Shown here: piece after piece, positions 23,759-31,573 of the stretch | Numbering within the stretch: position 1 is the first letter of the stretch | Layout of the letters: every line of letters begins with the position of its first letter | Source: Bacteroidota bacterium | GTDB lineage: Bacteria; Bacteroidota; Bacteroidia; UKL13-3 | NCBI GenBank assembly: GCA_947485745.1 | Contig: CANKQY010000020.1 | Location: 1-34,393, forward strand | Direction: 5' to 3' | Length of the DNA stretch: 34,393 bases | The notes under the pieces: model-generated | Told to the model about the DNA's origin: nothing | Databases searched by the model: none | The model's input: only the letters and a program-made list of their open reading frames with translations | Program-made: the position numbers and the translations under genes

Positions 23759-23789
23759 CAATGATAGGAATTCATTTTTAAAATCACAA
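23759..23789 (-). promoter_or_regulatory. tRNA-Asn promoter (TTG-N20-TATCATTG)
   Basis: TATCATTG (one mismatch to TAnnTTTG) lies 19 nt before the tRNA 5' end, nearly the same distance as in tRNA-Leu, with TTG at 23789-23787. It overlaps the divergent AATATTTG (23788-23795), a one-mismatch -7 candidate for the PfkB gene, 27 nt before its ATG. Confidence 0.55.
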
Positions 23790-23822
23790 TATTTGCAGAA
23801 TAAATTTTAAAAAAAAATATCT

Positions 23823-24761
23823 ATGAGTTTATTAGTAGTTGGTAGTGTGGCATTTGACGCCATTGAAACTCCCTTTGGAAAAACCGACAAAATTGTTGGT
23901 GGTGCCGCTTCTTACATTGCATTGGCTTCTTCTTACTTCACAAAAAGCTCGAATTTAGTGGCTGTTGTGGGTGAAGATTTTCCAAATGAGTTTATTCAAC
24001 ACCTTAATAAACATGGTGTTAATACAGAAGGTCTGCAAATTAAAATGGGCGAAAAATCGTTTTTTTGGAGCGGTAAATACCATACCGACATGAATACGCG
24101 TGATACATTGGTTACAGAACTGAATGTTTTGGGTGATTTTGACCCAATTGTTCCAGAAGCTTACCAAGATTGCGAGTTTTTAATGCTAGGTAATTTAGCT
24201 CCTAAAGTGCAACAAACTGTGATTGAACGCTTGACCAAACGTCCGCGCCTAATAGTAATGGATACCATGAACTTTTGGATGGAAATTGCTTTGGATGATT
24301 TGAAACAAACTTTAACCATGGTTGATGTATTAACCATCAACGATGAAGAGGCAAGATTACTTTCTGGCGAATATTCTTTGGTAAAAGCTGCTGCAAAAAT
24401 TCAAGCAATGGGTCCTAAATACCTTATTATTAAAAAAGGCGAGAATGGCGCTTTACTTTTCCATGGCAAAGAGGTGTTTTTCGCCCCTGCCTTGCCCTTA
24501 GAGGAAGTATTTGATCCAACTGGTGCCGGAGATACCTTCGCAGGTGGATTTATCGGCTATTTAGCTAAAACAGGTGATATCAGTTTCGATAACATGAAAA
24601 ATGCCATCATCTATGGTTCAGCTATGGCTTCATTTTGTGTGGAGCGTTTTGGAACAGAGCGCATCATTGATTTGAGCCAAACAGAATTAGACAGCAGAAT
24701 TCAGCAGTTTAAAAGCTTGGTAAGATTCAACATCGGGGCAAATTTGGCCGAGAGTAACTAA
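23823..24761 (+). CDS. PfkB-family carbohydrate kinase
   Basis: Cytoplasmic ribokinase-fold sugar kinase, 312 aa. The N-terminal strand VVGSVAFDAIETPFG with the sugar-binding GG at 26-27, a central VVGEDFPN segment, and the ATP/anion-hole motif DPTGAGDTFAGGF at 231-243 with catalytic Asp237 are intact. Several features (AFDAIET and FGTERI) are those of Bacteroidota proteins labelled sugar or adenosine kinase, but the substrate cannot be told from the sequence. ATG start; a strong hairpin terminator follows. Confidence 0.92.
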   Translation: MSLLVVGSVAFDAIETPFGKTDKIVGGAASYIALASSYFTKSSNLVAVVGEDFPNEFIQHLNKHGVNTEGLQIKMGEKSFFWSGKYHTDMNTRDTLVTELNVLGDFDPIVPEAYQDCEFLMLGNLAPKVQQTVIERLTKRPRLIVMDTMNFWMEIALDDLKQTLTMVDVLTINDEEARLLSGEYSLVKAAAKIQAMGPKYLIIKKGENGALLFHGKEVFFAPALPLEEVFDPTGAGDTFAGGFIGYLAKTGDISFDNMKNAIIYGSAMASFCVERFGTERIIDLSQTELDSRIQQFKSLVRFNIGANLAESN

Positions 24762-24775
24762 TTTATACTAACCAT

Positions 24776-24812
24776 AAAAAAGCCAGCTACAAAATATGTA
24801 GCTGGCTTTTTT
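24776..24812. terminator. Bidirectional terminator after the PfkB gene
   Basis: AAAAAAGCCAGCTAC and GTAGCTGGCTTTTTT form a perfect 15-bp stem with a 7-nt loop, between two convergent genes and usable on both strands. Confidence 0.93.
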
Positions 24813-24826
24813 ATGTAGTTAATTTC

Positions 24827-25273
24827 CTAAAACCTAAACATAGGCGAACTTCCCCAAGGAATTTTAGACAAAACCAATAACAAGCCAATGCCATAAAATA
24901 TCAAACTACGCTTGTGCTTATCTGCATCTGCATAAGCTTTTGCAGCCCTTATCTTGCCAATTTGAATTATAGCAATGGCTATAATCATAGTTAATGGATG
25001 TTCCAATAATGTTAGGCGCAACATTTTGTCTTTCATAGCCAAACCAACATCGGTAAGCGCTTGTTGCACAACTGGACTAATAAACCATAGGATCAAACCT
25101 AATAATAATTGAGAATGCGCGCTGGCAATTAAAAGGGTACCAGCGGTTTTATCCTGCTTGCCAAAAGGAGTACCTCCCATCATACCTCTGATGGCTCTAA
25201 AAATTGCATAAACGGCAGCCGCTAGAAAAAACCAGCGAACAAAATTGTGAATGGTTAATAAAGATTCGTACAT
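24827..25273 (-). CDS. Small four-helix membrane protein, cytochrome b-like
   Basis: 148-aa inner-membrane protein with four hydrophobic helices. It belongs to a Bacteroidota family usually labelled cytochrome B on weak grounds. Candidate haem-ligand histidines are H9 (TIHNF), the SAHSQL histidine in helix 2 and the EHPLTM histidine in helix 3. Haem binding is inference. The ATG at 25273 is preferred: an upstream in-frame start would add 20 residues that overlap the promoter. The promoter TTG-N19-TAGTTTTG lies 14 nt before the ATG. Divergent from comEC and convergent with the PfkB gene. Confidence 0.8.
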   Translation of the reverse strand: MYESLLTIHNFVRWFFLAAAVYAIFRAIRGMMGGTPFGKQDKTAGTLLIASAHSQLLLGLILWFISPVVQQALTDVGLAMKDKMLRLTLLEHPLTMIIAIAIIQIGKIRAAKAYADADKHKRSLIFYGIGLLLVLSKIPWGSSPMFRF

Positions 25274-25287
25274 GGTGTTTTTTGGTT

Positions 25288-25317
25288 CAAAACTAATTAA
25301 TCTGTAAATTATGTCAA
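25288..25317 (-). promoter_or_regulatory. Full promoter of the small membrane protein gene
   Basis: TTG at 25317-25315, 19-nt spacer, TAGTTTTG at 25295-25288; matches the Bacteroidota consensus with optimal spacing and leaves a 14-nt leader. Confidence 0.75.
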
Positions 25318-25344
25318 GTAATATTATAAACACCCCAACAGACT

Positions 25345-27402
25345 ATGGCCAGTTTTTGGCAACAAATGCCTTTTATCAGAATTATTATCCCGTTTATTCT
25401 AGGAATAATATATGCAGCAAAAACTGCTATATACACCTCTGAACACCTTATTATACTATTCGGTACAGGACTATCATTATTCGTATTTAAGAAAATTAGT
25501 CATGCTATTTTACCAAATTTTAAGGAAGGCATATTTTTAAATTATGGCTTCTTTATGCTAGGAATTATTTGCCAAAGCAATCAAAATTACCTGCTACACT
25601 ATAAACATTACTCTGAAAGTAATCAAGCGTATTTATGCGTGCAACTCACAGAAAATCCAAGAAAAAATAACTTTGGGTACAAAGCCGAAGCACTTGTGTT
25701 ATATGGCCTCAACGGCAATCAAACTAAGAATGAAGTATCAGGCAAATTACTGGTAAACTTTAAAGATACCCAAAATAATATTATTCCAGTTTATGGCGAT
25801 CAAATTATCATTAAATCCAGTTTTCAGGAATTTTCTTTACCCAAAAATCCAGGAGCATTTAATTATAAAAATTACCTGGCTCAAAAAGGAATTTTTTACC
25901 AAGTATTTGTTCCAACAAATGGTTTTGTTTTTAGCGGTTTGAACCAAGGAAATTATTTCATTAAAAAAGTAATTAGGCTACAAAACTACATAAAGGAAGT
26001 ATTGCAAAAAAACATACATAATCCGGGTGAAATTGCCATCGCTGAGGCTTTGTTATATGGCTACGATAAAGATATTTCAGATGAAGTAACTACTGCGTAC
26101 AGTAAAACAGGAACCTTGCACGTACTTGCTGTAAGCGGCATGCATGTAGGTATGATTTTTATGTTATTGAGTTTGCTATTGAAGCCTCTTGAAAAACGTC
26201 AAAAGGGTAAATTAGTAGTTGCCCTATTAAATCTATTCGGCATTTGGGCCTACTCCCTTATCTGTGGATTTTCGCCCTCCATTTTGCGTGCAACGGTTAT
26301 GTTTAGTTTTGTAATTATTGGCAAACAAATTCAAAGGGGTGGCAATCCTTTCAATAGCTTAGCGGCATCTGCTATGCTATTGTTAATGGTTAATCCGCTG
26401 CTCATTTACAATGTAGGATTTCAATTAAGCTATGCTGCTGTTTTGGGCATATTAGGGTTTTATCCAAAACTATATTTACTTGTTAGCTTTCGATATAATT
26501 GGGCAGATGAAATATGGAAAATAATAGCTGTATCAATTGCCGCACAGGTGCTTACTTTACCTTTGAGCATTTACTATTTTCATCAAATACCAAATTATTT
26601 TTTAATGGCTAATTTAGTCATTATACCTCTGAGCAGTATCATTATTTACTTAGGAATTGCGCTCTTGTTTATTTCACCTTTTCCAATTTTAGCAATTTGG
26701 CTAGGTAAACTCATTGGCGGTTTGATCCAACTCTTAAATGCTATAGCCATTTGGATAGCAGACCTTCCTGGTGCTTACATTGATCAATTAAATTGGAACG
26801 AAATAACCTTAGTTTTGGTTTATGCAATTATCTTATTCATCATCCTTTATTTTTCTTTAAGAGACCTTATATATTTTAGAATAGGATTACTTATTATTTT
26901 ACTGATACAATTAAACCAAATCAATAGAAACATGGTTTGGAACAAACAAAAACAGCTGACAATTTATTGCATTAAAAAAGGTTTTGTTATGGAATTTACT
27001 CAACAAAAAGAATCAATTATTTACTCCAATATTGGTCAATTAAATGGGTCGAAAATATTTCAACAAGTTGTAAATCCTAATCAACTCCTACAAGGCATAG
27101 CAAATACAAGTATTCATGAAATAGATACGGGCAATATCTATTTGGCCATTGCGCCTAATTACCATGTTTTTTTGGTTCAAACCAACCAAATACCTACTCA
27201 TCAGAATATAGATATTATGGTTTTATCAGGCAACAAATACCAAAATATTAAGCATTTAATTATGCACAATCACATAAAGCAATTCGTTTTGAACCAAGAT
27301 ATTTTGCCCAAAAAGCGGCAGGCAATAAAAAAAATACTCACAAAATGCCAAATCCCTTTTTATGATATTAAAGAAAATGGCGCCTTTGAACTATCATTGT
27401 AA
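25345..27402 (+). CDS. comEC: ComEC/Rec2 family DNA-uptake channel protein
   Basis: Inner-membrane channel for single-stranded DNA entry during natural transformation. 685 aa. An N-terminal DUF4131-like part with two or three TM helices and an OB-like region ends with the NPGAFNYKNYLAQKGIFYQ segment (169-187). The competence domain has the hallmark TLHVLAVSGMHVGM (257-270), SPSILRATVMF and NVGFQLSYAAVLGI. After the TM core, about 170 residues remain that lack the HxHxDH motif of the metallo-beta-lactamase domain found in many ComEC proteins. ATG at 25345. It ends 1 nt before the next gene, so it heads an operon with the hydratase and secreted-protein genes. Confidence 0.9.
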   Translation: MASFWQQMPFIRIIIPFILGIIYAAKTAIYTSEHLIILFGTGLSLFVFKKISHAILPNFKEGIFLNYGFFMLGIICQSNQNYLLHYKHYSESNQAYLCVQLTENPRKNNFGYKAEALVLYGLNGNQTKNEVSGKLLVNFKDTQNNIIPVYGDQIIIKSSFQEFSLPKNPGAFNYKNYLAQKGIFYQVFVPTNGFVFSGLNQGNYFIKKVIRLQNYIKEVLQKNIHNPGEIAIAEALLYGYDKDISDEVTTAYSKTGTLHVLAVSGMHVGMIFMLLSLLLKPLEKRQKGKLVVALLNLFGIWAYSLICGFSPSILRATVMFSFVIIGKQIQRGGNPFNSLAASAMLLLMVNPLLIYNVGFQLSYAAVLGILGFYPKLYLLVSFRYNWADEIWKIIAVSIAAQVLTLPLSIYYFHQIPNYFLMANLVIIPLSSIIIYLGIALLFISPFPILAIWLGKLIGGLIQLLNAIAIWIADLPGAYIDQLNWNEITLVLVYAIILFIILYFSLRDLIYFRIGLLIILLIQLNQINRNMVWNKQKQLTIYCIKKGFVMEFTQQKESIIYSNIGQLNGSKIFQQVVNPNQLLQGIANTSIHEIDTGNIYLAIAPNYHVFLVQTNQIPTHQNIDIMVLSGNKYQNIKHLIMHNHIKQFVLNQDILPKKRQAIKKILTKCQIPFYDIKENGAFELSL

Positions 27403-27403
27403 T

Positions 27404-28180
27404 ATGGATGAATTGGTTATATACGAGGTAATTGATAGGGTTGGTTATATTACTCTTAATAGGCCCGAAAAAAGAAATGCGTTGAGTTATGATTTTGTGA
27501 CTGCAATTAGCAAGCAATTGCATATTGCAGCGCACGACCAAAATTGCAAAGTAATTATTTTAAAAGCCAATGGCGAAGCTTTTTGCTCCGGTGCTGATTT
27601 AGGCTCATTGCAAAAATTACAAAATAATACTTTTGAAGAAAATTTGGCAGACAGCAAACACTTGGCAGCTCTCTATCTACAGATATACCAATCGCCAAAA
27701 ATCATCATCTCTAGAGTTGAAGGAGCTGCTTTTGCCGGGGGCTGCGGTTTAGCCACCATTTGTGATTTTTGTTTCGCAGATGTAAATGCCAAATTTGCTT
27801 ATACCGAAGTAAAAATTGGGTTTATTCCAGCTATAGTTATGGTATTTTTATTGAGGCAAGTTGGCGAAAAAATTGCGCGGAAAATATTATTAACCGGCGA
27901 TGTTTTTGATAGTGAAAAAGCCTTACATTATGGCTTAATAAGTGGTATTATAGATTCAAAAATAATAGAGGAAGAGGTTCACCAATTTGCTGTAAAGCTT
28001 TGTAAAAACACCTCTTCACAAAGTATTGCCGCTAGTAAAAAAATGTTGGCAAAGGTGCCAGAACTTACTTTAGAGAATGCAATTAATTACGCAGCAGAAA
28101 TGAATGCCCAAGCCCGCTCATCGGAAGATTGCAAGCGAGGTATTAGTGCTTTTTTAAATAAAGAGAAATTAAATTGGTAA
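27404..28180 (+). CDS. Enoyl-CoA hydratase/isomerase family protein (possibly methylglutaconyl-CoA hydratase)
   Basis: Crotonase-fold enzyme, 258 aa, acting on CoA thioesters in fatty-acid or amino-acid breakdown. Oxyanion-hole segments EAFCSGADL and EGAAFAGGCGLA are intact, then the acidic YTEVKIGFIPA and RKILLTGDVFDSEKALHYGLI. The EVKIGFxPA..V pattern recalls methylglutaconyl-CoA hydratases of leucine breakdown (LiuC), a weaker call than the family. The ATG at 27404 is one base after the comEC stop; an upstream in-frame codon at 27362 lies inside comEC and is rejected. Its stop overlaps the ATG of the next gene as TAATG. Confidence 0.9.
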   Translation: MDELVIYEVIDRVGYITLNRPEKRNALSYDFVTAISKQLHIAAHDQNCKVIILKANGEAFCSGADLGSLQKLQNNTFEENLADSKHLAALYLQIYQSPKIIISRVEGAAFAGGCGLATICDFCFADVNAKFAYTEVKIGFIPAIVMVFLLRQVGEKIARKILLTGDVFDSEKALHYGLISGIIDSKIIEEEVHQFAVKLCKNTSSQSIAASKKMLAKVPELTLENAINYAAEMNAQARSSEDCKRGISAFLNKEKLNW

Positions 28181-28884
28181 TGAGAATTAAGCTATTCACT
28201 GTGCTCGTTTTGGTTACCTTAAACGTATTTGCGCAAACCATTATCACAGAGGGTAAATTGTTTTATGAAATTACCTATCAAAACCTAAATGCAGCTATGT
28301 TGCGCAATGAACATTTGTTGCCCCATGATGCCAGTTTCTATTTTAAAAATGATAAAACACGCATGGAAATGGGTGTAGCAGGGGCAGGCAAAAACTCTAC
28401 CATATACGATGGCAGCAAAAAGCAAAGCACTATTTTGCTAAATATTTACGGAAGAAAATTTGCTTTGATTAAAAGCGATAGTGAAATGGTAGAGGTAAAA
28501 AAATCAATGATGATTGATACCACCCAGAAAGTGTTTAAAGTAGAAATACTGAATGAGTTTAAGAAAATTGCAGATAAAAATTGCCAAAAGGTATTGGTTC
28601 ATAGAATTGTTAAAGGCCTACTACAAATAAGCGAGTGTTGGTTTACCAAAGAATTGCCTCCATATAACACCCAAACAGATGAAAGCTTAAAGGGCATTGA
28701 TGGTTTTTTAATGCAATATCAAATGACTGAAAATGGCATGACAATGATTATGACAGTGAAAATGATTATGCAAATTCCTATTGAAGACAAAATGTTTAGC
28801 ATCCCAGATGGCTACTTGATGGTTACAGAAAAGGAATTGAATAAACTTTTAATGGTTATGCAAAACGACCCATCTGGGCACTAA
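28180..28884 (+). CDS. Secreted protein of unknown function (DUF4412-like)
   Basis: 234-aa exported protein. Signal peptide MRIKLFTVLVLVTLNVFAQ. The body is beta-rich, starting TEGKLFYEITYQN, with a middle segment CQKVLVHRIVKG and a C-terminal EDKMFSIPDGYLMV. This order (EGxIxYEI.., then a lipocalin-like sheet, then FxIPxGY) is typical of Bacteroidota DUF4412-type or GLPGLI-like secreted proteins, but the match is not certain. The ATG overlaps the stop of the hydratase gene by one base (TAATG), giving translational coupling. The stop is directly next to the stop of the convergent regulator gene. Confidence 0.75.
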   Translation: MRIKLFTVLVLVTLNVFAQTIITEGKLFYEITYQNLNAAMLRNEHLLPHDASFYFKNDKTRMEMGVAGAGKNSTIYDGSKKQSTILLNIYGRKFALIKSDSEMVEVKKSMMIDTTQKVFKVEILNEFKKIADKNCQKVLVHRIVKGLLQISECWFTKELPPYNTQTDESLKGIDGFLMQYQMTENGMTMIMTVKMIMQIPIEDKMFSIPDGYLMVTEKELNKLLMVMQNDPSGH

Positions 28885-29823
28885 TTATGCTTTTTCTTTT
28901 ACTGAGGAAAGTTCATTGATAAAATCTATGAAATCAGTCAGTGAGGTTATCTTGGCAACATTTTCTTTCAACGAAATTTCACAACTAAGAAACTGGGGAC
29001 CCGTTAATAAAATTTTGCTGTTTTGCCAATTTATAGCTAAAAAATCAACAAATGCTTGTTTGTCAATATCGAGCTGTGCGGCTGTCATCATGGTAAGGAT
29101 GTAATCTGGTTTTTCTTGACCAAATGCATCTCTTAAATCTAATAAAGGCACTTCTTGACCCAAATACAAAACTTGATGGCCCCTTGCTCTGATGATATAA
29201 TTTGCGAACAACAAGCCCAATGAGTGTTTTTCAGCTTCGGGTAAAAATAGCAAGAAGATTTTTCTATTTTCTGCAAATCTCCCAACTTGCCCATCAATGG
29301 CAACAAATACTTTTTGCTTGATGATATTGGATACAAAATGCTCATGAGAAGGAAATATAGTACCCACTTGCCATAAAAGGCCTACTTCTATTAAAAATGG
29401 AAAAACAATTTTTAAGAAAGTTTCCTCCAATCCCATTTGGAGTATATAGGTATTTAACAAATTGTGAAAGGCTGTTTCGTCAAAGGTAATCATGGCCGAA
29501 ATAAGCGAACTTATTTGGATTTTATACTCAGAGCAATCGGAATTGAGGTGCATTACTTTTTCTGAAATTACCTCTTGAGATAGTTTGGCAATTTCTGAAA
29601 TTTTGTAACCTTTCTGATTTAAAATACTAATATTGAGTAAAGATTTTAAATCATGGTCATCATAAAAACGAATATTGGTATCACTACGCTTGGGAATTAC
29701 TATTCCATAGCGTTGTTCCCAGATTCTAAGCGTATGGCTTTTGATTCCGGTAATAGCTTCTATATCCTTTATTGAAAAAGTACCCAATGTTTTATTTAAA
29801 AATGAACTATAGCTACGAAACAT
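28885..29823 (-). CDS. MerR-family regulator with cobalamin-binding domain (CarH/LitR-like)
   Basis: 312-aa transcription regulator. An N-terminal MerR helix-turn-helix (about 16-85, SIKDIEAITGIKSHTLRIWEQRYG) is followed by a helical cap with W151 and E161-H162, i.e. Wx9EH, the signature of B12-dependent CarH photoreceptors. The C-terminal cobalamin-binding domain has ExHxxG at 198-203 (H200 as cobalt ligand) where the usual first residue is Asp, then TGPQ near 274. Together this fits a light- or cobalamin-sensing repressor; the D-to-E change leaves cobalamin binding to be shown. Start: ATG at 29823 (a TTG two codons upstream is possible). Divergent from the epimerase gene with a 33-nt spacer. 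Confidence 0.88.
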   Translation of the reverse strand: MFRSYSSFLNKTLGTFSIKDIEAITGIKSHTLRIWEQRYGIVIPKRSDTNIRFYDDHDLKSLLNISILNQKGYKISEIAKLSQEVISEKVMHLNSDCSEYKIQISSLISAMITFDETAFHNLLNTYILQMGLEETFLKIVFPFLIEVGLLWQVGTIFPSHEHFVSNIIKQKVFVAIDGQVGRFAENRKIFLLFLPEAEKHSLGLLFANYIIRARGHQVLYLGQEVPLLDLRDAFGQEKPDYILTMMTAAQLDIDKQAFVDFLAINWQNSKILLTGPQFLSCEISLKENVAKITSLTDFIDFINELSSVKEKA

Positions 29824-29832
29824 ATTCAAGTC

Positions 29833-29855
29833 TGTAATGTTTTATATGATGTAAT
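29833..29855. promoter_or_regulatory. Direct repeat in the regulator-epimerase intergenic region
   Basis: TGTAAT occurs at 29833-29838 and 29850-29855, a 17-nt period; on the minus strand this is ATTACA twice. MerR-type CarH/LitR operators contain TACA-like repeats, so this may be the regulator's own site, but the short spacer could also make it chance. Confidence 0.3.
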
Positions 29856-29856
29856 T

Positions 29857-30756
29857 ATGACAAAAATACTTATTTCTGGCGGATCAGGGCTTATAGGTTC
29901 AAACTTTACCCATTTTCTGCAATTAGAAGGACATGAAATAGCCTGGTTGAGCAGGAATCCAAAGGGAATGAAGCAACAATCTTTTTATTGGAATCCAGAA
30001 AAAGGCGAAATTGATATTGCTTGTTTAAATGGCGTAAGCACCATTATTAATTTAGCTGGAGCTGGAGTTGCAGATAAAAGGTGGACAAGTGCGTATAAAT
30101 CTGAAATTTTGAATAGTAGGATTGCGGCAACCTCACTTTTATTTAAAACCCTTCAAAATAATGTGCACCAAGTTGGTCTGTTTATTGGCGCCTCTGCCGT
30201 TGGGATTTATGGCAATAACCCACCCAAAAACTGCAAAGAAAACTCCCCATTAGGAGATACATTTTTGGCAGAAGTTTGTAAAGCATGGGAGAATGAAAGT
30301 TTAAGAGTGGAAAGTCTTGGTATTCAAACTAGTATTATTAGAATTGGCATTGTATTGAGTGAAAAAGGTGGCTTTATAAAAGAAATTGCCAAACCTGCCT
30401 ATTGGGGATTTGGGGCCGCTTTAGGTAATGGCAAAATGACAACACCTTGGATTCATATTAATGATTTAAGTAAGATGTTTGCATTTTTAATAGAAAATCA
30501 AAAATACCATGGCATATTCAATGGTGTAGCACCGCAACCAGCTAGCAACCAAGAATTAACTACGCTAATTTGTAAGGCCATTCACCGCCCGCAATGGTTG
30601 CCCCCTATTCCTGGCTTTGTTTTAAGACCTATGTTAGGAGAAATTACGCCTATGTTATTAGCCAATCAAGACATTTCATGCACAAAAATACTCGAGGCTG
30701 GGTTTCAATTTCAATACCCAACAGCAGAGCAAGCAATTAATGATTTGTTAAAATAG
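29857..30756 (+). CDS. TIGR01777 family NAD(P)-dependent epimerase/SDR
   Basis: 299-aa extended short-chain dehydrogenase-fold protein of the YfcH/TIGR01777 group. Rossmann motif GGSGLIGS at 8-15, NLAGAGVADKRW in the middle, SAVGIYG, a GFGAALGNGKMTTPWIHINDL block, and a C-terminal DUF1731 with LANQDISCTKILEAGFQFQYP. Substrate unknown. ATG start at 29857, 33 nt from the divergent MerR regulator ATG. Genes for this family occur next to LitR/CarH regulators in other bacteria, to my recollection, supporting control by the neighbour. Confidence 0.9.
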   Translation: MTKILISGGSGLIGSNFTHFLQLEGHEIAWLSRNPKGMKQQSFYWNPEKGEIDIACLNGVSTIINLAGAGVADKRWTSAYKSEILNSRIAATSLLFKTLQNNVHQVGLFIGASAVGIYGNNPPKNCKENSPLGDTFLAEVCKAWENESLRVESLGIQTSIIRIGIVLSEKGGFIKEIAKPAYWGFGAALGNGKMTTPWIHINDLSKMFAFLIENQKYHGIFNGVAPQPASNQELTTLICKAIHRPQWLPPIPGFVLRPMLGEITPMLLANQDISCTKILEAGFQFQYPTAEQAINDLLK

Positions 30757-30802
30757 TGGCAAAATTATGGCTATTTGCTAATATTGAACAAAATTAATTT
30801 AG

Positions 30803-31573
30803 ATGAAAAAAGGCTTTTTATGCATTTTGCTGTTCATTTCTATGGTAATAACCACTCAAGCTCAAAATAGCAAAGCATTACCTGTAAAACAATACCAACC
30901 CGCAGTGCTCATAGAATTATTTTCTTCGGAAGGATGCAGCAGTTGTCCGTTTGCAAGTAAATTTTTAAAGGAGGTAATAGATATTAGTGATAGTAGCAAA
31001 ACCCCTGTTTTTGTGATTGATTATCATGTTGACATTTGGAATAGGTCAGGGTGGGTTGATCCATTTTCTGATTCTATCTTTACTATGCGCCAACAGGAGT
31101 ATGTTTATAGAAAAAAACTTACCGCAATGTATACACCAATGGTTTTTGTAAATGGCGGCGACAAAGACTTTGCTGGATCCGACAAAAGAGCCATAGGAAA
31201 CGCCATACAAGGTGTTTTAACACAGCCATCCAATTATTACCTGAGAACAGGAGTTACAGCGGTTGAAAATGAGGATAGCCTATTGGTAGCTTATCAAATT
31301 TGGGGAGAATTGGATTCATTTGACTTAAGGGTGGCTTTTATACAAAAAGAAATAAACAACCAAGTAAAAGGTGGAGAAAATGCTGGCATGATTTTACACC
31401 ACCACAATGTGGTGAAGCACCTAACTACCAAACATCTTACCAGCAATGAAGGTCTTATGAAAATTCCAGTAAACAGAGACCTTAACCTAGATAACTTTAG
31501 AATGGTTGTATTTGTTCAACACCAAAGAACATGGAAAGTAGTTGCCACAGATCAACTCACGTTTAAGCCTTAA
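30803..31573 (+). CDS. DUF1223 thioredoxin-like secreted protein
   Basis: 256 aa. Signal peptide about 1-20 (ending TTQAQ) and a thioredoxin-like DUF1223 domain: VLIELFSSEGCSSCPFA with Cys45 and Cys48 (CSSC), then FVIDYHVDIWNRSGWVDPF and FTMRQQEYV, a conserved TPMVFVNGG, and a late KGGENAGMILHHHNVVK. The family is predicted to be exported and redox-active; the CxxC pair is intact. The reaction is not known. ATG start. Its stop overlaps the stop of the convergent M1 aminopeptidase gene. Confidence 0.92.
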   Translation: MKKGFLCILLFISMVITTQAQNSKALPVKQYQPAVLIELFSSEGCSSCPFASKFLKEVIDISDSSKTPVFVIDYHVDIWNRSGWVDPFSDSIFTMRQQEYVYRKKLTAMYTPMVFVNGGDKDFAGSDKRAIGNAIQGVLTQPSNYYLRTGVTAVENEDSLLVAYQIWGELDSFDLRVAFIQKEINNQVKGGENAGMILHHHNVVKHLTTKHLTSNEGLMKIPVNRDLNLDNFRMVVFVQHQRTWKVVATDQLTFKP

